Below, one piece after another: positions 42,562-55,381 of a DNA stretch of 64,000 nucleotides. The stretch's first letter is position 1. Each line of letters starts with the position of its first letter. The DNA comes from Klebsiella ornithinolytica NBRC 105727 = ATCC 31898 (GTDB taxonomy: Bacteria; Pseudomonadota; Gammaproteobacteria; Enterobacterales; Enterobacteriaceae). The position numbers and the translations under genes were made by a program. Below the pieces are notes generated by a model, which ran no database searches, had not been told where the DNA came from, and saw only the letters and a program-made list of their open reading frames with translations. The stretch covers positions 682,001 through 746,000 of the forward strand of contig NZ_BCYR01000001.1 in the NCBI RefSeq assembly GCF_001598295.1. Direction: 5' to 3'.

Positions 42562-43800
42562 TTATTCGAGGCTTTCGCCGGCTGACTTGCCCGATGCTGG
42601 CAACAGCCCGTCGGCACGAAACATCGATTTGATCCCGCGAATGGCCTGGCGGATACGATCGCGATTTTCGATAAGCGCAAAACGCACATGGGTATCCCCG
42701 TAATCGCCGAAGCCGATACCCGGCGAAACGCATACTTTCGCGTCCTGCAGCAGCTTTTTCGCAAACTCCAGAGAGCCCAGCGCCGCATACTGCTCGGGGA
42801 TCTTCGCCCAAACGTACATGGATGCCTTCGGACACTCGACCATCCAGCCTGCTTCGTGCAGCCCTTTAACCAGCACATCGCGACGGCGCTTGTACTGCTC
42901 GGCGATATCGCGAACGCACTGCTGGTCGCCTTCCAGGGCCGCAATTGCCGCGACCTGCAATGGAGTGAAGGTGCCATAATCGTGATAGCTTTTAATACGC
43001 GCCAAGGCATTGACCAGCGTTTTATTACCGACCATGAAGCCGATACGCCAGCCGGCCATGTTGTAGCTTTTGGAGAGGGTAAAGAACTCCACGGCCACAT
43101 CGCGCGCGCCGGGGACTTCCATAATCGAAGGGGCCTTCCAGCCATCATAAACGATATCGGCATAGGCCAGATCGTGTACCACCAGCACATCGTAACGCTT
43201 GGCCAGCGCGACCACTTTTTCAAAGAATTCCAGTTCGACGCACTGCGCGGTCGGATTGGACGGGAAACCGAGGATCATCATTTTCGGTTTCGGGTAGCTT
43301 TCACGAATCGCCCGCTCCAGCTCATTGAAGAAATCAACGCCTTCCACCAGCGGCACTGAACGCACCTGCGCCCCGGCAATAACCGCGCCATAGATATGGA
43401 TCGGGTAGCTTGGATTGGGCACCAGCACCGTGTCGCCATGATCCAGCGTCGCCAGCATCAGATGCGCCAGCCCCTCTTTTGAGCCAATTGTAACAATCGC
43501 TTCCGATTCCGGATCGATCTCAACGTTATAGCGATCCTGATACCAGCGCGAAATGGCGCGGCGCAGACGAGGAATACCGCGGGAGGTGGAGTAGCCGTGC
43601 GTATCGGGCCGCTGGGCAACGGTGCAAAGTTTTTCCACGATATGCGGCGGCGTCGCGCCGTCCGGGTTGCCCATGCTGAAATCGATAATATCTTCACCGC
43701 GCCGACGCGCAGCCATTTTCAGTTCAGCAGTAATATTAAAAACGTAAGGGGGCAGACGATCGATACGCGTAAAACGGCGTTCAGGACTGGATGCAGTCAT
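42562..43800 (-). CDS. alaC: Alanine transaminase AlaC
   Basis: PLP-dependent glutamate-pyruvate aminotransferase for alanine synthesis; 412 residues as in E. coli (formerly YfdZ). The PLP lysine lies in TLSKSYNMAGWRIGF; FSMGNPDGATP is the N-terminal substrate loop. In E. coli its mRNA is repressed by the sRNA SgrS; the target region is not proven here. Confidence 0.96.
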   Translation of the reverse strand: MTASSPERRFTRIDRLPPYVFNITAELKMAARRRGEDIIDFSMGNPDGATPPHIVEKLCTVAQRPDTHGYSTSRGIPRLRRAISRWYQDRYNVEIDPESEAIVTIGSKEGLAHLMLATLDHGDTVLVPNPSYPIHIYGAVIAGAQVRSVPLVEGVDFFNELERAIRESYPKPKMMILGFPSNPTAQCVELEFFEKVVALAKRYDVLVVHDLAYADIVYDGWKAPSIMEVPGARDVAVEFFTLSKSYNMAGWRIGFMVGNKTLVNALARIKSYHDYGTFTPLQVAAIAALEGDQQCVRDIAEQYKRRRDVLVKGLHEAGWMVECPKASMYVWAKIPEQYAALGSLEFAKKLLQDAKVCVSPGIGFGDYGDTHVRFALIENRDRIRQAIRGIKSMFRADGLLPASGKSAGESLE

Positions 43801-44148
43801 AGATTCCTCAGAGTAACGTTAGCGCCCGGACCGTCCGAGCGACGCTGTCGCGTTTGCGACGAGCTTAGAAAATAACCCGAAAAAAATGATGCTGTCGAGG
43901 GGGTGAGAAAAAAATAATCGTCGGCGAAAAAAGCGGGCATCTGCATCATGGCATGCAGCGGCAGAGGTCCTCGATTTAGCCGGTACGAAAATTAGATGCA
44001 ACATATTAATATCTATTAGTTTACCTGTTTTTATCATTCACCCTCCGCTTATCAGGTTGACACCGGCCCGGCGATCAATCCCCTTTTTTTAGTATGACTT
44101 TTCCCTATTCGACGCTTCGGCTGGCCTTCTGCCGCGAGGTTTTTTATC
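43801..44148. other. Divergent alaC/ypdA intergenic region
   Basis: 348 bases without a gene. AT-rich patches near 44000-44040 could hold promoters for both sides. No clear operator or RNA element recognised. Confidence 0.4.
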
Positions 44149-45879
44149 ATGTTGCTTTCCCGCGATAGACACGGCGCACCCATGCACGAAATATTCACAA
44201 TGCTGCTGGCGGTTTTTGACCGCGCGGCACTCATGTTGATTTGCCTTTTTTTCCTTATCCGTCTGCGCCTGTTTCGCGAGCTACTGCATAAATCTGCACA
44301 TACGCCGAAAGAGCTGCTGGCGGTTATCGCCATTTTTTCCCTGTTTGCGCTGTTCAGTACCTGGTCTGGCGTGCCGGTAGAGGGTTCTCTGGTCAACGTG
44401 CGGATTATCGCGGTGATGTCCGGGGGAATTCTGTTTGGCCCCTGGGTCGGAGCTATCGTTGGGGTGATTGCCGGCGTTCATCGCTATCTTATTGATATCG
44501 ATGGTGTAACCGCTATCCCCTGCTTTATCACCAGTATTGTCGCCGGGTTGTTGTCAGGGCTGATTAATCGCAAAGTGCCGAAAGCTCAGCGCTGGAAGAT
44601 CGGGATTCTCGCCGGGATGCTCTGCGAAACCTTAACCATGATCCTTGTGGTCTTTTGGGCACCGTCGTTTTCGCTGGGCATTGATATCGTCTCCAAAATC
44701 GGCATCCCGATGATCCTCGGCAGCGTCTGTATCGGCTTTATCGTGCTACTGGTCCAGAGCGTCGAGGGTGAAAAGGAGGCCAGCGCCGCGCGCCAGGCAA
44801 AACTGGCGCTGGATATCGCCAACAAAACGCTGCCGCTCTTCCGTCATGTGAACAGCGAATCCCTGCGCCAGGTGTGCGACATTATTCGCCGCGATATCAA
44901 TGCCGACGCGGTGGCCATCACCACTACCGATCGGGTTCTGGCCTACGTCGGGTTTGGCGAAAGCAACTATCACGATAGTGATAATGACATCAGCCCCACC
45001 ACGCGCCAGGCTATCGAGAGTGGGAAAATCATTATTAAAAACAATGATGAGGCCTACAGAACGCCGGAGATTCACTCCATGCTGGTCATTCCGCTACGGG
45101 AGAAAGGCGTGGTGACCGGTACGCTGAAAATTTATTACTGCCATGCCCACCGCATCACCTCGTCCCTGCAGGAGATGGCCGTCGGCCTGTCGCAAATCAT
45201 CTCTACTCAGCTGGAGGTCTCGCGGGCAGAACAGCTGCGTGAAATGGCCAACAAGGCCGAGCTGCGCGCCCTACAGAGCAAAATCAACCCGCACTTTCTC
45301 TTTAACGCCCTCAATGCGATTTCATCCTCGATCCGCATGAATCCGGATACCGCCCGTCAGCTCATTTTTAATTTGTCGCGCTATTTACGCTATAACATTG
45401 AATTAAAAGACGACGAACAGATTGATATCAAAAGAGAGCTGTACCAAATCAAGGATTATATTGCCATCGAACAGGCGCGCTTCGGCGACAAGCTTACCGT
45501 CATCTACGACATCGACGATGAGGTCAGCTGCGTGATACCGAGCCTGCTGATTCAGCCGCTGGTGGAAAATGCCATTGTCCACGGGATCCAGCCGTGCAAA
45601 GGCAAAGGCGTCGTCACCCTCGGCATCAACGAGTGTGGTAATCGGGTGCGGATTAGCGTTCGCGATACCGGGAATGGTATCGATCCTGCCGTGGTCGCGC
45701 GGGTAGAGGCGGATGAAATGCCGGGTAATAAGATCGGCCTGCTCAACGTCCACCATCGGGTAAAATTGCTGTATGGCGAAGGACTCCATATCCGCCGCAT
45801 GAATCCGGGAACGGAAATTGCGTTCTACGTGCCTAACAAGCTTGCTTCCCAGACCACTCCGGTGTCTCTGTTGCCATGA
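44149..45879 (+). CDS. ypdA: Sensor histidine kinase YpdA (LytS family)
   Basis: 576 residues: N-terminal 5TM-LYT membrane sensor (about 1-200), GAF domain (about 220-365), then a LytS-type kinase core with phospho-acceptor His in [15 protein letters not shown] and an ATPase domain ([21 protein letters not shown]). In E. coli YpdA/YpdB (also PyrS/PyrR) responds to pyruvate and induces yhjX. The ATG at 44149 has GCGAGG upstream; E. coli annotation starts 11 codons later (44182), where no ribosome site is visible. Confidence 0.95.
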   Translation: MLLSRDRHGAPMHEIFTMLLAVFDRAALMLICLFFLIRLRLFRELLHKSAHTPKELLAVIAIFSLFALFSTWSGVPVEGSLVNVRIIAVMSGGILFGPWVGAIVGVIAGVHRYLIDIDGVTAIPCFITSIVAGLLSGLINRKVPKAQRWKIGILAGMLCETLTMILVVFWAPSFSLGIDIVSKIGIPMILGSVCIGFIVLLVQSVEGEKEASAARQAKLALDIANKTLPLFRHVNSESLRQVCDIIRRDINADAVAITTTDRVLAYVGFGESNYHDSDNDISPTTRQAIESGKIIIKNNDEAYRTPEIHSMLVIPLREKGVVTGTLKIYYCHAHRITSSLQEMAVGLSQIISTQLEVSRAEQLREMANKAELRALQSKINPHFLFNALNAISSSIRMNPDTARQLIFNLSRYLRYNIELKDDEQIDIKRELYQIKDYIAIEQARFGDKLTVIYDIDDEVSCVIPSLLIQPLVENAIVHGIQPCKGKGVVTLGINECGNRVRISVRDTGNGIDPAVVARVEADEMPGNKIGLLNVHHRVKLLYGEGLHIRRMNPGTEIAFYVPNKLASQTTPVSLLP

Positions 45880-45890
45880 ACGGAGAAAAA

Positions 45891-46634
45891 ATGAAAGTCA
45901 TCATAGTTGAAGATGAGTTCCCGGCGCAGCAGGAGCTCACGTGGTTAATTAACACCCACAGCCAGATGGAGATTGTCGGGACGTTCGACGACGGGCTGGA
46001 CGTGCTGAAGTTCCTGCAGCACAACAAGGTTGATGCCATTTTTCTCGACATCAACATCCCTTCTCTGGACGGCGTTCTGCTGGCGCAGAATATCAGCCAG
46101 TTCGCGCATAAACCGTTTATTGTGTTTATCACCGCGTGGAAAGAGCACGCGGTAGAGGCATTTGAACTGGAAGCATTTGACTACATTCTGAAGCCGTATC
46201 AGGAATCACGCATCATTAACATGCTGCAAAAGCTGGCCAGCGCCTGGCAACTACAGCAGCAGACAGGCAGCCAGACCGGGACGGCTGCCAATCCGCAGCG
46301 GGAAAATGACACGATCAATCTCATTAAAGATGAGCGAATTATCGTGACCAGTATTCACGATATTTACTATGCGGAAGCCCACGAAAAAATGACCTTTGTC
46401 TACACCCGACGGGAATCATTCGTGATGCCAATGAACATTACGGAGTTTTGCGGCAAGCTGCCGCCCGCACACTTCTTCCGCTGCCACCGCTCATACTGCG
46501 TTAACCTGAATAAAATTCGCGAGATTGAACCCTGGTTCAACAACACCTATATTCTGCGCTTACGCGATCTGGAGTTTCAGGTGCCGGTCAGCCGCAGCAA
46601 GGTCAAAGAATTTCGCCAGCTCATGCATCTGTAG
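45891..46634 (+). CDS. ypdB: Response regulator YpdB (LytTR)
   Basis: 247 residues: receiver domain (phospho-acceptor Asp in FLDINIPSLDG, Lys in LKPYQES) and a LytTR DNA-binding domain (HEKMTFVYTRRESFVMP, HRSYCVNLNKI). Start MKVIIVEDE follows GGAG by six bases; 11 bases after ypdA, so one operon. The AraC-type ypdC and the fry PTS genes that follow in E. coli are absent; glk comes next. Confidence 0.95.
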   Translation: MKVIIVEDEFPAQQELTWLINTHSQMEIVGTFDDGLDVLKFLQHNKVDAIFLDINIPSLDGVLLAQNISQFAHKPFIVFITAWKEHAVEAFELEAFDYILKPYQESRIINMLQKLASAWQLQQQTGSQTGTAANPQRENDTINLIKDERIIVTSIHDIYYAEAHEKMTFVYTRRESFVMPMNITEFCGKLPPAHFFRCHRSYCVNLNKIREIEPWFNNTYILRLRDLEFQVPVSRSKVKEFRQLMHL

Positions 46635-46702
46635 CAGGGGTATACCGAAGAGAGTAGCCCGCCCGCGCACGATTGCGCCGGAACGGGCTGGCTATGACAA
46701 GA

Positions 46703-47668
46703 TTAGAGAATCTGTCCGAGCGTCTGGCGCAGATGCGCCCCGGACCCCAGCAGGCCCGGATTATCGTGCACGATCAGGTAGACCGGAATATCCTGGACGA
46801 AGGCTTTAAAGCGCCCCTTGTCTTCAAACCCGCCGCGGAAACCGGAAGCTTTAAAGAACTCCAGGAAGCGCGGGACGATGCCGCCAGCAATATACACGCC
46901 GCCGAAGGTAGCCAGCGTCAGCGCCAGGTTGCCGCCAAAGCGACCCATTATCACGCAGAACAGCGACAGCGCACGACGGCAATCGATACAGGTGTCAGCC
47001 AGCGCGCGTTCGGTCACATCTTTCGGCTGGAGGTTTTCCGGCAGGCGGCCGTCTGATTTCACTATCGCCCGATACAGATTAACCAGCCCCGGGCCGGATA
47101 ACACACGCTCGGCCGACACATGCCCCAGCTCAGCGCGCAGCTCTTCGAGGATAATCCCCTCTTCTTCGCTGTTCGGCGCAAAATCAACGTGCCCCCCTTC
47201 CCCCGGCAGACTCACCCAGCGTTTGTCGACATGCACCAGATGCGCAACGCCCAGGCCGGTTCCTGCGCCGTAGACGGCGATAGGTTTTCCCTCTACCGGC
47301 GTCGTGCCGCCAAACTGAATCAGATGCTCAGCTTTCAGCATCGGGATCGCCATCGATACCGCAGTAAAATCGTTGATGATCTCCAGATGTGAGAACCCGA
47401 GGTTCTTTTTCATCTCTGCGATGGAAAAAGCCCACGTATGGTTGGTCATTGCCACCCAGTCACCGGTGATCGGACAGGCGATGGCGATGCAACCGTCTTC
47501 AACCTCAACGCCCTGCTCGTCAAGATAGACGCGGACAACGGCTTCAAGACTGGGGTAATCGAGCCCGGAATAGGTTTTTGCCCGGGAAATCTCCCCGCTT
47601 GCAATATCACATAATGCCAGTCGGGCATTGGTTCCGCCGACGTCTCCTACTAAAGCAAATTTTGTCAT
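46703..47668 (-). CDS. glk: Glucokinase Glk
   Basis: ATP-dependent phosphorylation of free cytoplasmic glucose. 321 residues, as in E. coli; phosphate-binding [14 protein letters not shown] at the N-terminus and the glucose-site segments ([22 protein letters not shown]). Convergent with ypdB. A partial Cra-like half-site lies upstream but is too weak to call. Confidence 0.97.
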   Translation of the reverse strand: MTKFALVGDVGGTNARLALCDIASGEISRAKTYSGLDYPSLEAVVRVYLDEQGVEVEDGCIAIACPITGDWVAMTNHTWAFSIAEMKKNLGFSHLEIINDFTAVSMAIPMLKAEHLIQFGGTTPVEGKPIAVYGAGTGLGVAHLVHVDKRWVSLPGEGGHVDFAPNSEEEGIILEELRAELGHVSAERVLSGPGLVNLYRAIVKSDGRLPENLQPKDVTERALADTCIDCRRALSLFCVIMGRFGGNLALTLATFGGVYIAGGIVPRFLEFFKASGFRGGFEDKGRFKAFVQDIPVYLIVHDNPGLLGSGAHLRQTLGQIL

Positions 47669-47932
47669 TCCGTTACGGCTCCACTAAAGTCAAAATGATT
47701 CTTTTGGCACACTGTAAATTCATGATGCCTTAACAACAACGGCCAACGTATAAGTGCCCACAGTTTAGCGACCTATGTCACATTTAGGTTGTAATCTGTG
47801 CAAAATGATTGTCAACGCACTGCGGGATCGTCAGGCATAGCCATCAGTTTATCGTTTCAGCATCATTTGCATCGACGCCCCTCAGAGGCACGGGCAAAAT
47901 CGTGCTTCACGACCTTTAAAAGGAAATGTTTC

Positions 47933-50895
<2,963 letters not shown>

Positions 50896-50962
50896 TCAAT
50901 AATCGGGGTGGAAAGCAAAATTTACGCCTTTGAAGTGTGTACTCCGCGCTGAACATTCTTTA

Positions 50963-50978
50963 GTGTAAACGTATACAC
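50963..50978 (+). promoter_or_regulatory. GalR/GalS-type operator upstream of the aldo-keto reductase gene
   Basis: GTGTAAACGTATACAC, a 16-base near-palindrome centred on CG, matches the GalR/GalS consensus GTGTAANC-GNTTNCAC at all but one defined position; it is a generic LacI-family form. It lies 25 bases before the reductase start and 136 bases from ipdC, in their shared promoter region, with TATACA as possible -10. Confidence 0.55.
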
Positions 50979-51003
50979 AACCTGTTCTATCTGCGGAGGA
51001 AGT

Positions 51004-51996
51004 ATGGTTTACCAGGCAAATGCGGCACGATATCAAACGATGGAATATCGTCGTTGTGGCCGGAGCGGATTAAAGCTACCGGCCATTTCACTCGGCCTCT
51101 GGCACAATTTTGGCGACGAAACGCGGGTGGAAACCAGCCGTCAGCTGCTGCGACATGCCTTTGATCTTGGCATAACCCATTTTGATTTAGCCAACAATTA
51201 CGGGCCGCCTCCGGGCTCGGCGGAAAGCAATTTCGGCCGCATCCTGCGGGAGGACTTTTTACCCTGGCGCGATGAACTGATTATCTCCAGTAAAGCCGGT
51301 TACACCATGTGGGACGGCCCCTATGGCGACTGGGGATCGCGTAAATACCTGGTCGCCAGTCTCGATCAAAGCCTGAAGCGGATGGGGCTGGAGTACGTTG
51401 ATATCTTCTATCATCACCGCCCGGATCCCGAAACACCGTTACAGGAAACGATGCGTGCGCTGGACCATCTCGTGCGCCAGGGCAAGGCCCTGTATGTCGG
51501 GCTTTCCAACTATCCGCTTGAGCAGGCTGCCGAAGCGGTACGCATCCTCAATGACCTCGGGACACCGTGTCTGATTCATCAGCCTAAATATTCCATGCTC
51601 GAACGCTGGGTTGAGGACGGACTGCTCGATTTTCTGCAGGCTGAAGGGGTGGGAAGCATCGCGTTTTCACCGCTGGCAGGTGGTCAACTCACCGACCGCT
51701 ATTTACAGGGTATTCCGGCAGACTCCCGCGCCGCCAGCGGCAGCCGCTTCCTGCAAGCGGAGCAGTTAACCGAGGCGAAGCTCGAGAAGGTTCGTCAACT
51801 GAACGCGCTGGCCGCGGCCCGCGGGCAAAAGCTCTCACAGATGGCTCTGGCCTGGGTTTTACGGGAAGAGAAAGTGACTTCAGTACTGATTGGCGCCAGC
51901 AAAACCACACAGCTTGATGATGCCGTGGGGATGCTGGCGAATCGCCATTTCGGCACCGAAGAGTGTGCGGCAATTGACGCCATCCTTGCGGCGTAA
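51004..51996 (+). CDS. Aldo-keto reductase, YghZ/Gpr type
   Basis: 330 residues, (beta/alpha)8 NADPH-dependent reductase. Catalytic tetrad visible: Asp and Tyr in FDLANNYGPP, Lys in ISSKAGY, His in FYHHRPD; cofactor-binding LIGASKTTQLDDAVG near the C-terminus. E. coli YghZ (Gpr) reduces L-glyceraldehyde 3-phosphate and methylglyoxal; the exact substrate here is not known. Excellent GGAGGA ribosome site. Confidence 0.85.
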   Translation: MVYQANAARYQTMEYRRCGRSGLKLPAISLGLWHNFGDETRVETSRQLLRHAFDLGITHFDLANNYGPPPGSAESNFGRILREDFLPWRDELIISSKAGYTMWDGPYGDWGSRKYLVASLDQSLKRMGLEYVDIFYHHRPDPETPLQETMRALDHLVRQGKALYVGLSNYPLEQAAEAVRILNDLGTPCLIHQPKYSMLERWVEDGLLDFLQAEGVGSIAFSPLAGGQLTDRYLQGIPADSRAASGSRFLQAEQLTEAKLEKVRQLNALAAARGQKLSQMALAWVLREEKVTSVLIGASKTTQLDDAVGMLANRHFGTEECAAIDAILAA

Positions 51997-52149
51997 ACTC
52001 AATTTTACTTTAGCAAAAAGTGCTCTTATCCGCGATTTAGGAGTTCATCCAATGCTGCGGGGCTTTACCGCCCCGTACTATCACGTTAACAGGCCCAATG
52101 AGCGCCAATATCATCCGGCGCTCAGGCCCCGATCGTGAAGGAGAAGAGT

Positions 52150-52500
52150 ATGTTCAGGTCACTGATTCTGGCTGCGGTACTTTTGGCCACAGCGCCACTG
52201 GTTGCAAATGCCGGAGAGATCACCCTGCTGCCATCTGTAAAATTACAAATAGGCGATCGTGATAATTACGGTAACTACTGGGACGGTGGCGGCTGGCGCG
52301 ACCGTGATTACTGGCGTCGTCACTATGAATGGCGCGATAACCGCTGGCGTCATCACGATAACGGCTGGCATCGCGGCTGGGATAAACGTAAAGCCTACGA
52401 ACGTGGCTATCGCGAAGGCTGGAACGACCGCGATGACCGACGCGGCGGCTGGGGACGAGGGCCAGGCGGCGGTCGCGGCCACGGTCATGGCCATCATTAA
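52150..52500 (+). CDS. ypeC: YpeC, DUF2502 periplasmic protein
   Basis: 116 residues: 21-residue signal peptide (cut after ANA), conserved [17 protein letters not shown], then a low-complexity Trp/Arg/Asp/Gly/His-rich half ending in an HGHGHH tail. Secreted to the periplasm; function unknown. Start MFRSLIL chosen with AGGAG upstream, as in E. coli. The His-rich tail may bind metal, and mntH is next, but this is only suggestive. Confidence 0.88.
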   Translation: MFRSLILAAVLLATAPLVANAGEITLLPSVKLQIGDRDNYGNYWDGGGWRDRDYWRRHYEWRDNRWRHHDNGWHRGWDKRKAYERGYREGWNDRDDRRGGWGRGPGGGRGHGHGHH

Positions 52501-52502
52501 TC

Positions 52503-52532
52503 AAAAAGGGGAGCCAGATGGCTCCCCTTTTT
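52503..52532. terminator. Bidirectional terminator between ypeC and mntH
   Basis: A5, stem GGGGAGCCA / TGGCTCCCC, T5, between convergent genes. Confidence 0.92.
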
Positions 52533-52549
52533 CATGGCTATCGACATGA

Positions 52550-53788
52550 TTACAGCCCGAAAATCGTACCGACCAGTAGCCAACCATTAAGCAACACCAC
52601 AACGCCGACAATCACCCACCCCGTCCGTTTCACCCACAGGGTATTGACCAAATCGCCCATCAGCTGCGAATTACTGGTGAAAATCAGCAGCGGGACCAGC
52701 GCCAGGGCGATGCCAAAGCTCAGCAGCACCTGACTCATCACCAGAATTCTCGTCGGGTCCAGTCCCATCATAATGACAATAAACGAAGGCAGCATCGTTA
52801 CCGCACGACGAAACCACAGCGGAATATGGAAACGAATAAAGCCCTGCATGACGACCTGTCCTGCCAGTGTTCCCACCACCGTCGATGACAACCCGGCGGC
52901 CACCAGACTGAGGCCAAAAATGGTGGCGGCCGCGTGGCTCAACAGCGGTTCCAGCGTCAAATAGGCCTGATCCAGGTCGGCAATCCCCGTGTGGCCGTTA
53001 AAGTGAAATGCGGCGGCGGCGGTGGCCATCATCGCCAGGTTGACAAACCCGGCAATGGTCATCGCAATCGCAACGTCCCAGCGGGTGGCGTGATAACGCT
53101 CTTTTCGCGTACCGTCGTGCAGATTCTGCGTTAACGACGAGTGTAAATAGATGACGTGTGGCATGATCGTCGCGCCGAGCACACCGGCGGCAAGGAACAC
53201 GGCTTCACCGTTCGGCAAACTCGGGACGATCATCCCTTTCGCCAGCGGCGCCAGCGCCGGTTGCGAGAAAATCAGTTCCACAATGTAGGCCGCAGCAACA
53301 AACAGCAGTAAACCACCGATCGCTTTTTCCAGCGGCTTTTGTCCGCGACGCTGCAGCATCAGGATTAAGAAGGTGGCAATCCCGGTCAATATTGCGCCCT
53401 GCAGTAACGACACGCCAAGAATCAGCTTAAAGCCAATGGCTGCCCCAATAAATTCGGCGAGGTCGGTCGCCATGGCGATAATTTCCGCCTGCACCCAGTA
53501 AAACCACACCACCGGACGCGGATAGTGATCGCGAATCTGTTCCGCCAGGTTCTTACCCGTAGCAATCCCGAGTTTTGCCGATAGCACCTGAATCAGCATC
53601 GCCATCAGATTTGCCCATACCACTACCCACAGCAGCTGATAGCCGAAGCTGGCGCCCGCCTGAATATTGGTGGCGAAGTTGCCGGGATCGATATATCCAA
53701 TGGCAGCAATGAACGCAGGCCCCATCAAAGCGAGCTTCATCTTGCGCGCTGCGCGACCGCTGCTATTCTCAACGCGACTGCTAGTCAT
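52550..53788 (-). CDS. mntH: Proton-coupled Mn(II)/Fe(II) importer MntH
   Basis: Nramp family; 412 residues as in E. coli, eleven helices. Metal-site motifs DPGNFATN (helix 1) and MPHVIYLHS (helix 6) intact. MntR and Fur boxes upstream (see entry). Confidence 0.98.
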   Translation of the reverse strand: MTSSRVENSSGRAARKMKLALMGPAFIAAIGYIDPGNFATNIQAGASFGYQLLWVVVWANLMAMLIQVLSAKLGIATGKNLAEQIRDHYPRPVVWFYWVQAEIIAMATDLAEFIGAAIGFKLILGVSLLQGAILTGIATFLILMLQRRGQKPLEKAIGGLLLFVAAAYIVELIFSQPALAPLAKGMIVPSLPNGEAVFLAAGVLGATIMPHVIYLHSSLTQNLHDGTRKERYHATRWDVAIAMTIAGFVNLAMMATAAAAFHFNGHTGIADLDQAYLTLEPLLSHAAATIFGLSLVAAGLSSTVVGTLAGQVVMQGFIRFHIPLWFRRAVTMLPSFIVIMMGLDPTRILVMSQVLLSFGIALALVPLLIFTSNSQLMGDLVNTLWVKRTGWVIVGVVVLLNGWLLVGTIFGL

Positions 53789-53800
53789 TTTCTGCCTCTG

Positions 53801-53851
53801 AAATATAGCCTTTGCTATGTTTTATGTTATCAAAATGCGAATGATTATCAA
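53801..53851 (-). promoter_or_regulatory. mntH promoter with MntR and Fur boxes
   Basis: The MntR palindrome AAACATAGC-N4-GCTATATTT (53801-53822, minus strand) is one base from a perfect dyad. A Fur-like box (GATAATCATTCGCATTTTG and flanks) covers 53830-53851. -35 TTGATA (53846-53851) and -10 TAACAT (53824-53829) are 16 bases apart. This is the known enterobacterial control of mntH by Mn and Fe. Confidence 0.85.
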
Positions 53852-54134
53852 GTTCATTTAGGAAGATGATCATTATTGCTTTGATAGGGGGGAACGATAG
53901 CGGCTAACAACGAAAAAAGTGGCATTGATGAATTTGCATCTCGCCAGATCACAGATTAGTACAATCTAAGCAACTTTTAAAACCTTTACGCTACATAACA
54001 AAAATGTATGTTTGATCACTAATTTGGTGATTAGTCACAGTTCATTGCAATAGTGTGGATTTGATCTCGTTTTCTTTGGTCTTGTTACATAGAATGTGCA
54101 CAGAAATTTAACCTGCCTCATATTTGGAGCAAAT
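53852..54134. other. mntH/nupC divergent intergenic remainder
   Basis: AT-rich, no gene. TGTGGATTTGATCTCG near 54054 is a weak CRP-like sequence; E. coli nupC is under CRP/CytR control, but I cannot assign sites with confidence. Confidence 0.4.
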
Positions 54135-55337
54135 ATGGACCGCGTCTTGCATTTTATCCTCGCGATCGTAGTGGTGGCTATACTGGCCCTTCTGGTCAGC
54201 CATAACCGTAAACAAATTCGTATTCGTTATGTTATTCAATTACTTGTCATTGAAGTTTTGCTGGCATGGTTCTTCCTGAACTCTGATATCGGTCTGGGTT
54301 TTGTGAAAGGCTTCTCCGAGATGTTCGAAAAACTTCTCGGCTTTGCAAACGAAGGGACAAACTTTGTTTTCGGCAATATGAATGACAAAGGCCTGGCTTT
54401 CTTCTTCCTGAAAGTTCTCTGCCCTATCGTCTTTATCTCTGCGCTGATCGGGATTTTGCAGCATATTCGTATCCTGCCTATCGTCATTCGCGCCATTGGT
54501 ACCGTGCTGTCCAAGATTAACGGCATGGGCAAACTGGAATCATTCAACGCCGTCAGTTCCCTGATTCTGGGCCAGTCAGAAAACTTTATCGCCTATAAAG
54601 ATATTCTGGGCAAAATGTCGCGCAACCGGATGTACACCATGGCTGCGACCGCGATGTCGACCGTCTCCATGTCTATCGTCGGTGCCTACATGACGATGCT
54701 GCAGCCTAAATATGTCGTAGCTGCGCTGGTGCTCAACATGTTCAGTACCTTTATTGTCCTGTCGCTGATTAACCCGTATCGCGTCGAAGAAAGCGAAGAA
54801 AACCTGCAGATGTCCAACCTGCATGAAGGTCAGAGCTTCTTTGAAATGCTGGGTGAATACATTCTGGCAGGCTTTAAAGTTGCCATTATCGTTGCAGCCA
54901 TGCTGATCGGTTTCATCGCCTTGATCTCCGCGCTGAACGCCCTGTTCGCTACCGTTACCGGCTGGTTTGGCTACAGCATCTCCTTCCAGGGGATCCTTGG
55001 CTACATCTTCTATCCGGTTGCCTGGGTGATGGGCGTACCGGCAGGGGAAGCGCTGCAGGTGGGCAGTATTATGGCCACCAAACTGGTTTCGAACGAGTTT
55101 GTGGCGATGATGGATCTGCAGAAAATTGCCAGCACGCTCTCTCCGCGCGCTGAAGGCATTATCTCTATCTTCCTGGTCTCCTTCGCCAACTTCTCCTCTA
55201 TCGGGATTATTGCCGGGGCGATTAAAGGTCTGAACGAAGAACAGGGTAACGTGGTTTCCCGCTTTGGTCTGAAGCTGGTTTACGGCTCGACTCTGGTGAG
55301 CGTGCTCTCGGCGTCTATTGCCGCGCTGGTTCTGTAA
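54135..55337 (+). CDS. nupC: Nucleoside/proton symporter NupC
   Basis: 400 residues, concentrative nucleoside transporter; import of pyrimidine nucleosides and adenosine. Motifs [11 protein letters not shown] and [14 protein letters not shown] of the nucleoside site are intact. Start MDRVLHF follows GGAG. Confidence 0.97.
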   Translation: MDRVLHFILAIVVVAILALLVSHNRKQIRIRYVIQLLVIEVLLAWFFLNSDIGLGFVKGFSEMFEKLLGFANEGTNFVFGNMNDKGLAFFFLKVLCPIVFISALIGILQHIRILPIVIRAIGTVLSKINGMGKLESFNAVSSLILGQSENFIAYKDILGKMSRNRMYTMAATAMSTVSMSIVGAYMTMLQPKYVVAALVLNMFSTFIVLSLINPYRVEESEENLQMSNLHEGQSFFEMLGEYILAGFKVAIIVAAMLIGFIALISALNALFATVTGWFGYSISFQGILGYIFYPVAWVMGVPAGEALQVGSIMATKLVSNEFVAMMDLQKIASTLSPRAEGIISIFLVSFANFSSIGIIAGAIKGLNEEQGNVVSRFGLKLVYGSTLVSVLSASIAALVL

Positions 55338-55351
55338 GCTGACAAGATAAT

Positions 55352-55381
55352 AAAAAAGCCGGGGCTTGCCCCGGCTTTTTT
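55352..55381. terminator. Bidirectional terminator between nupC and pdeA
   Basis: A6, stem GCCGGGGC / GCCCCGGC, T6; the T run overlaps the last codons of pdeA. Confidence 0.92.

Noticed and set aside
47680-47710. Cra site upstream of glk
   Set aside because: Only a partial half-site is visible (AATCATTTTGA), too weak to call.
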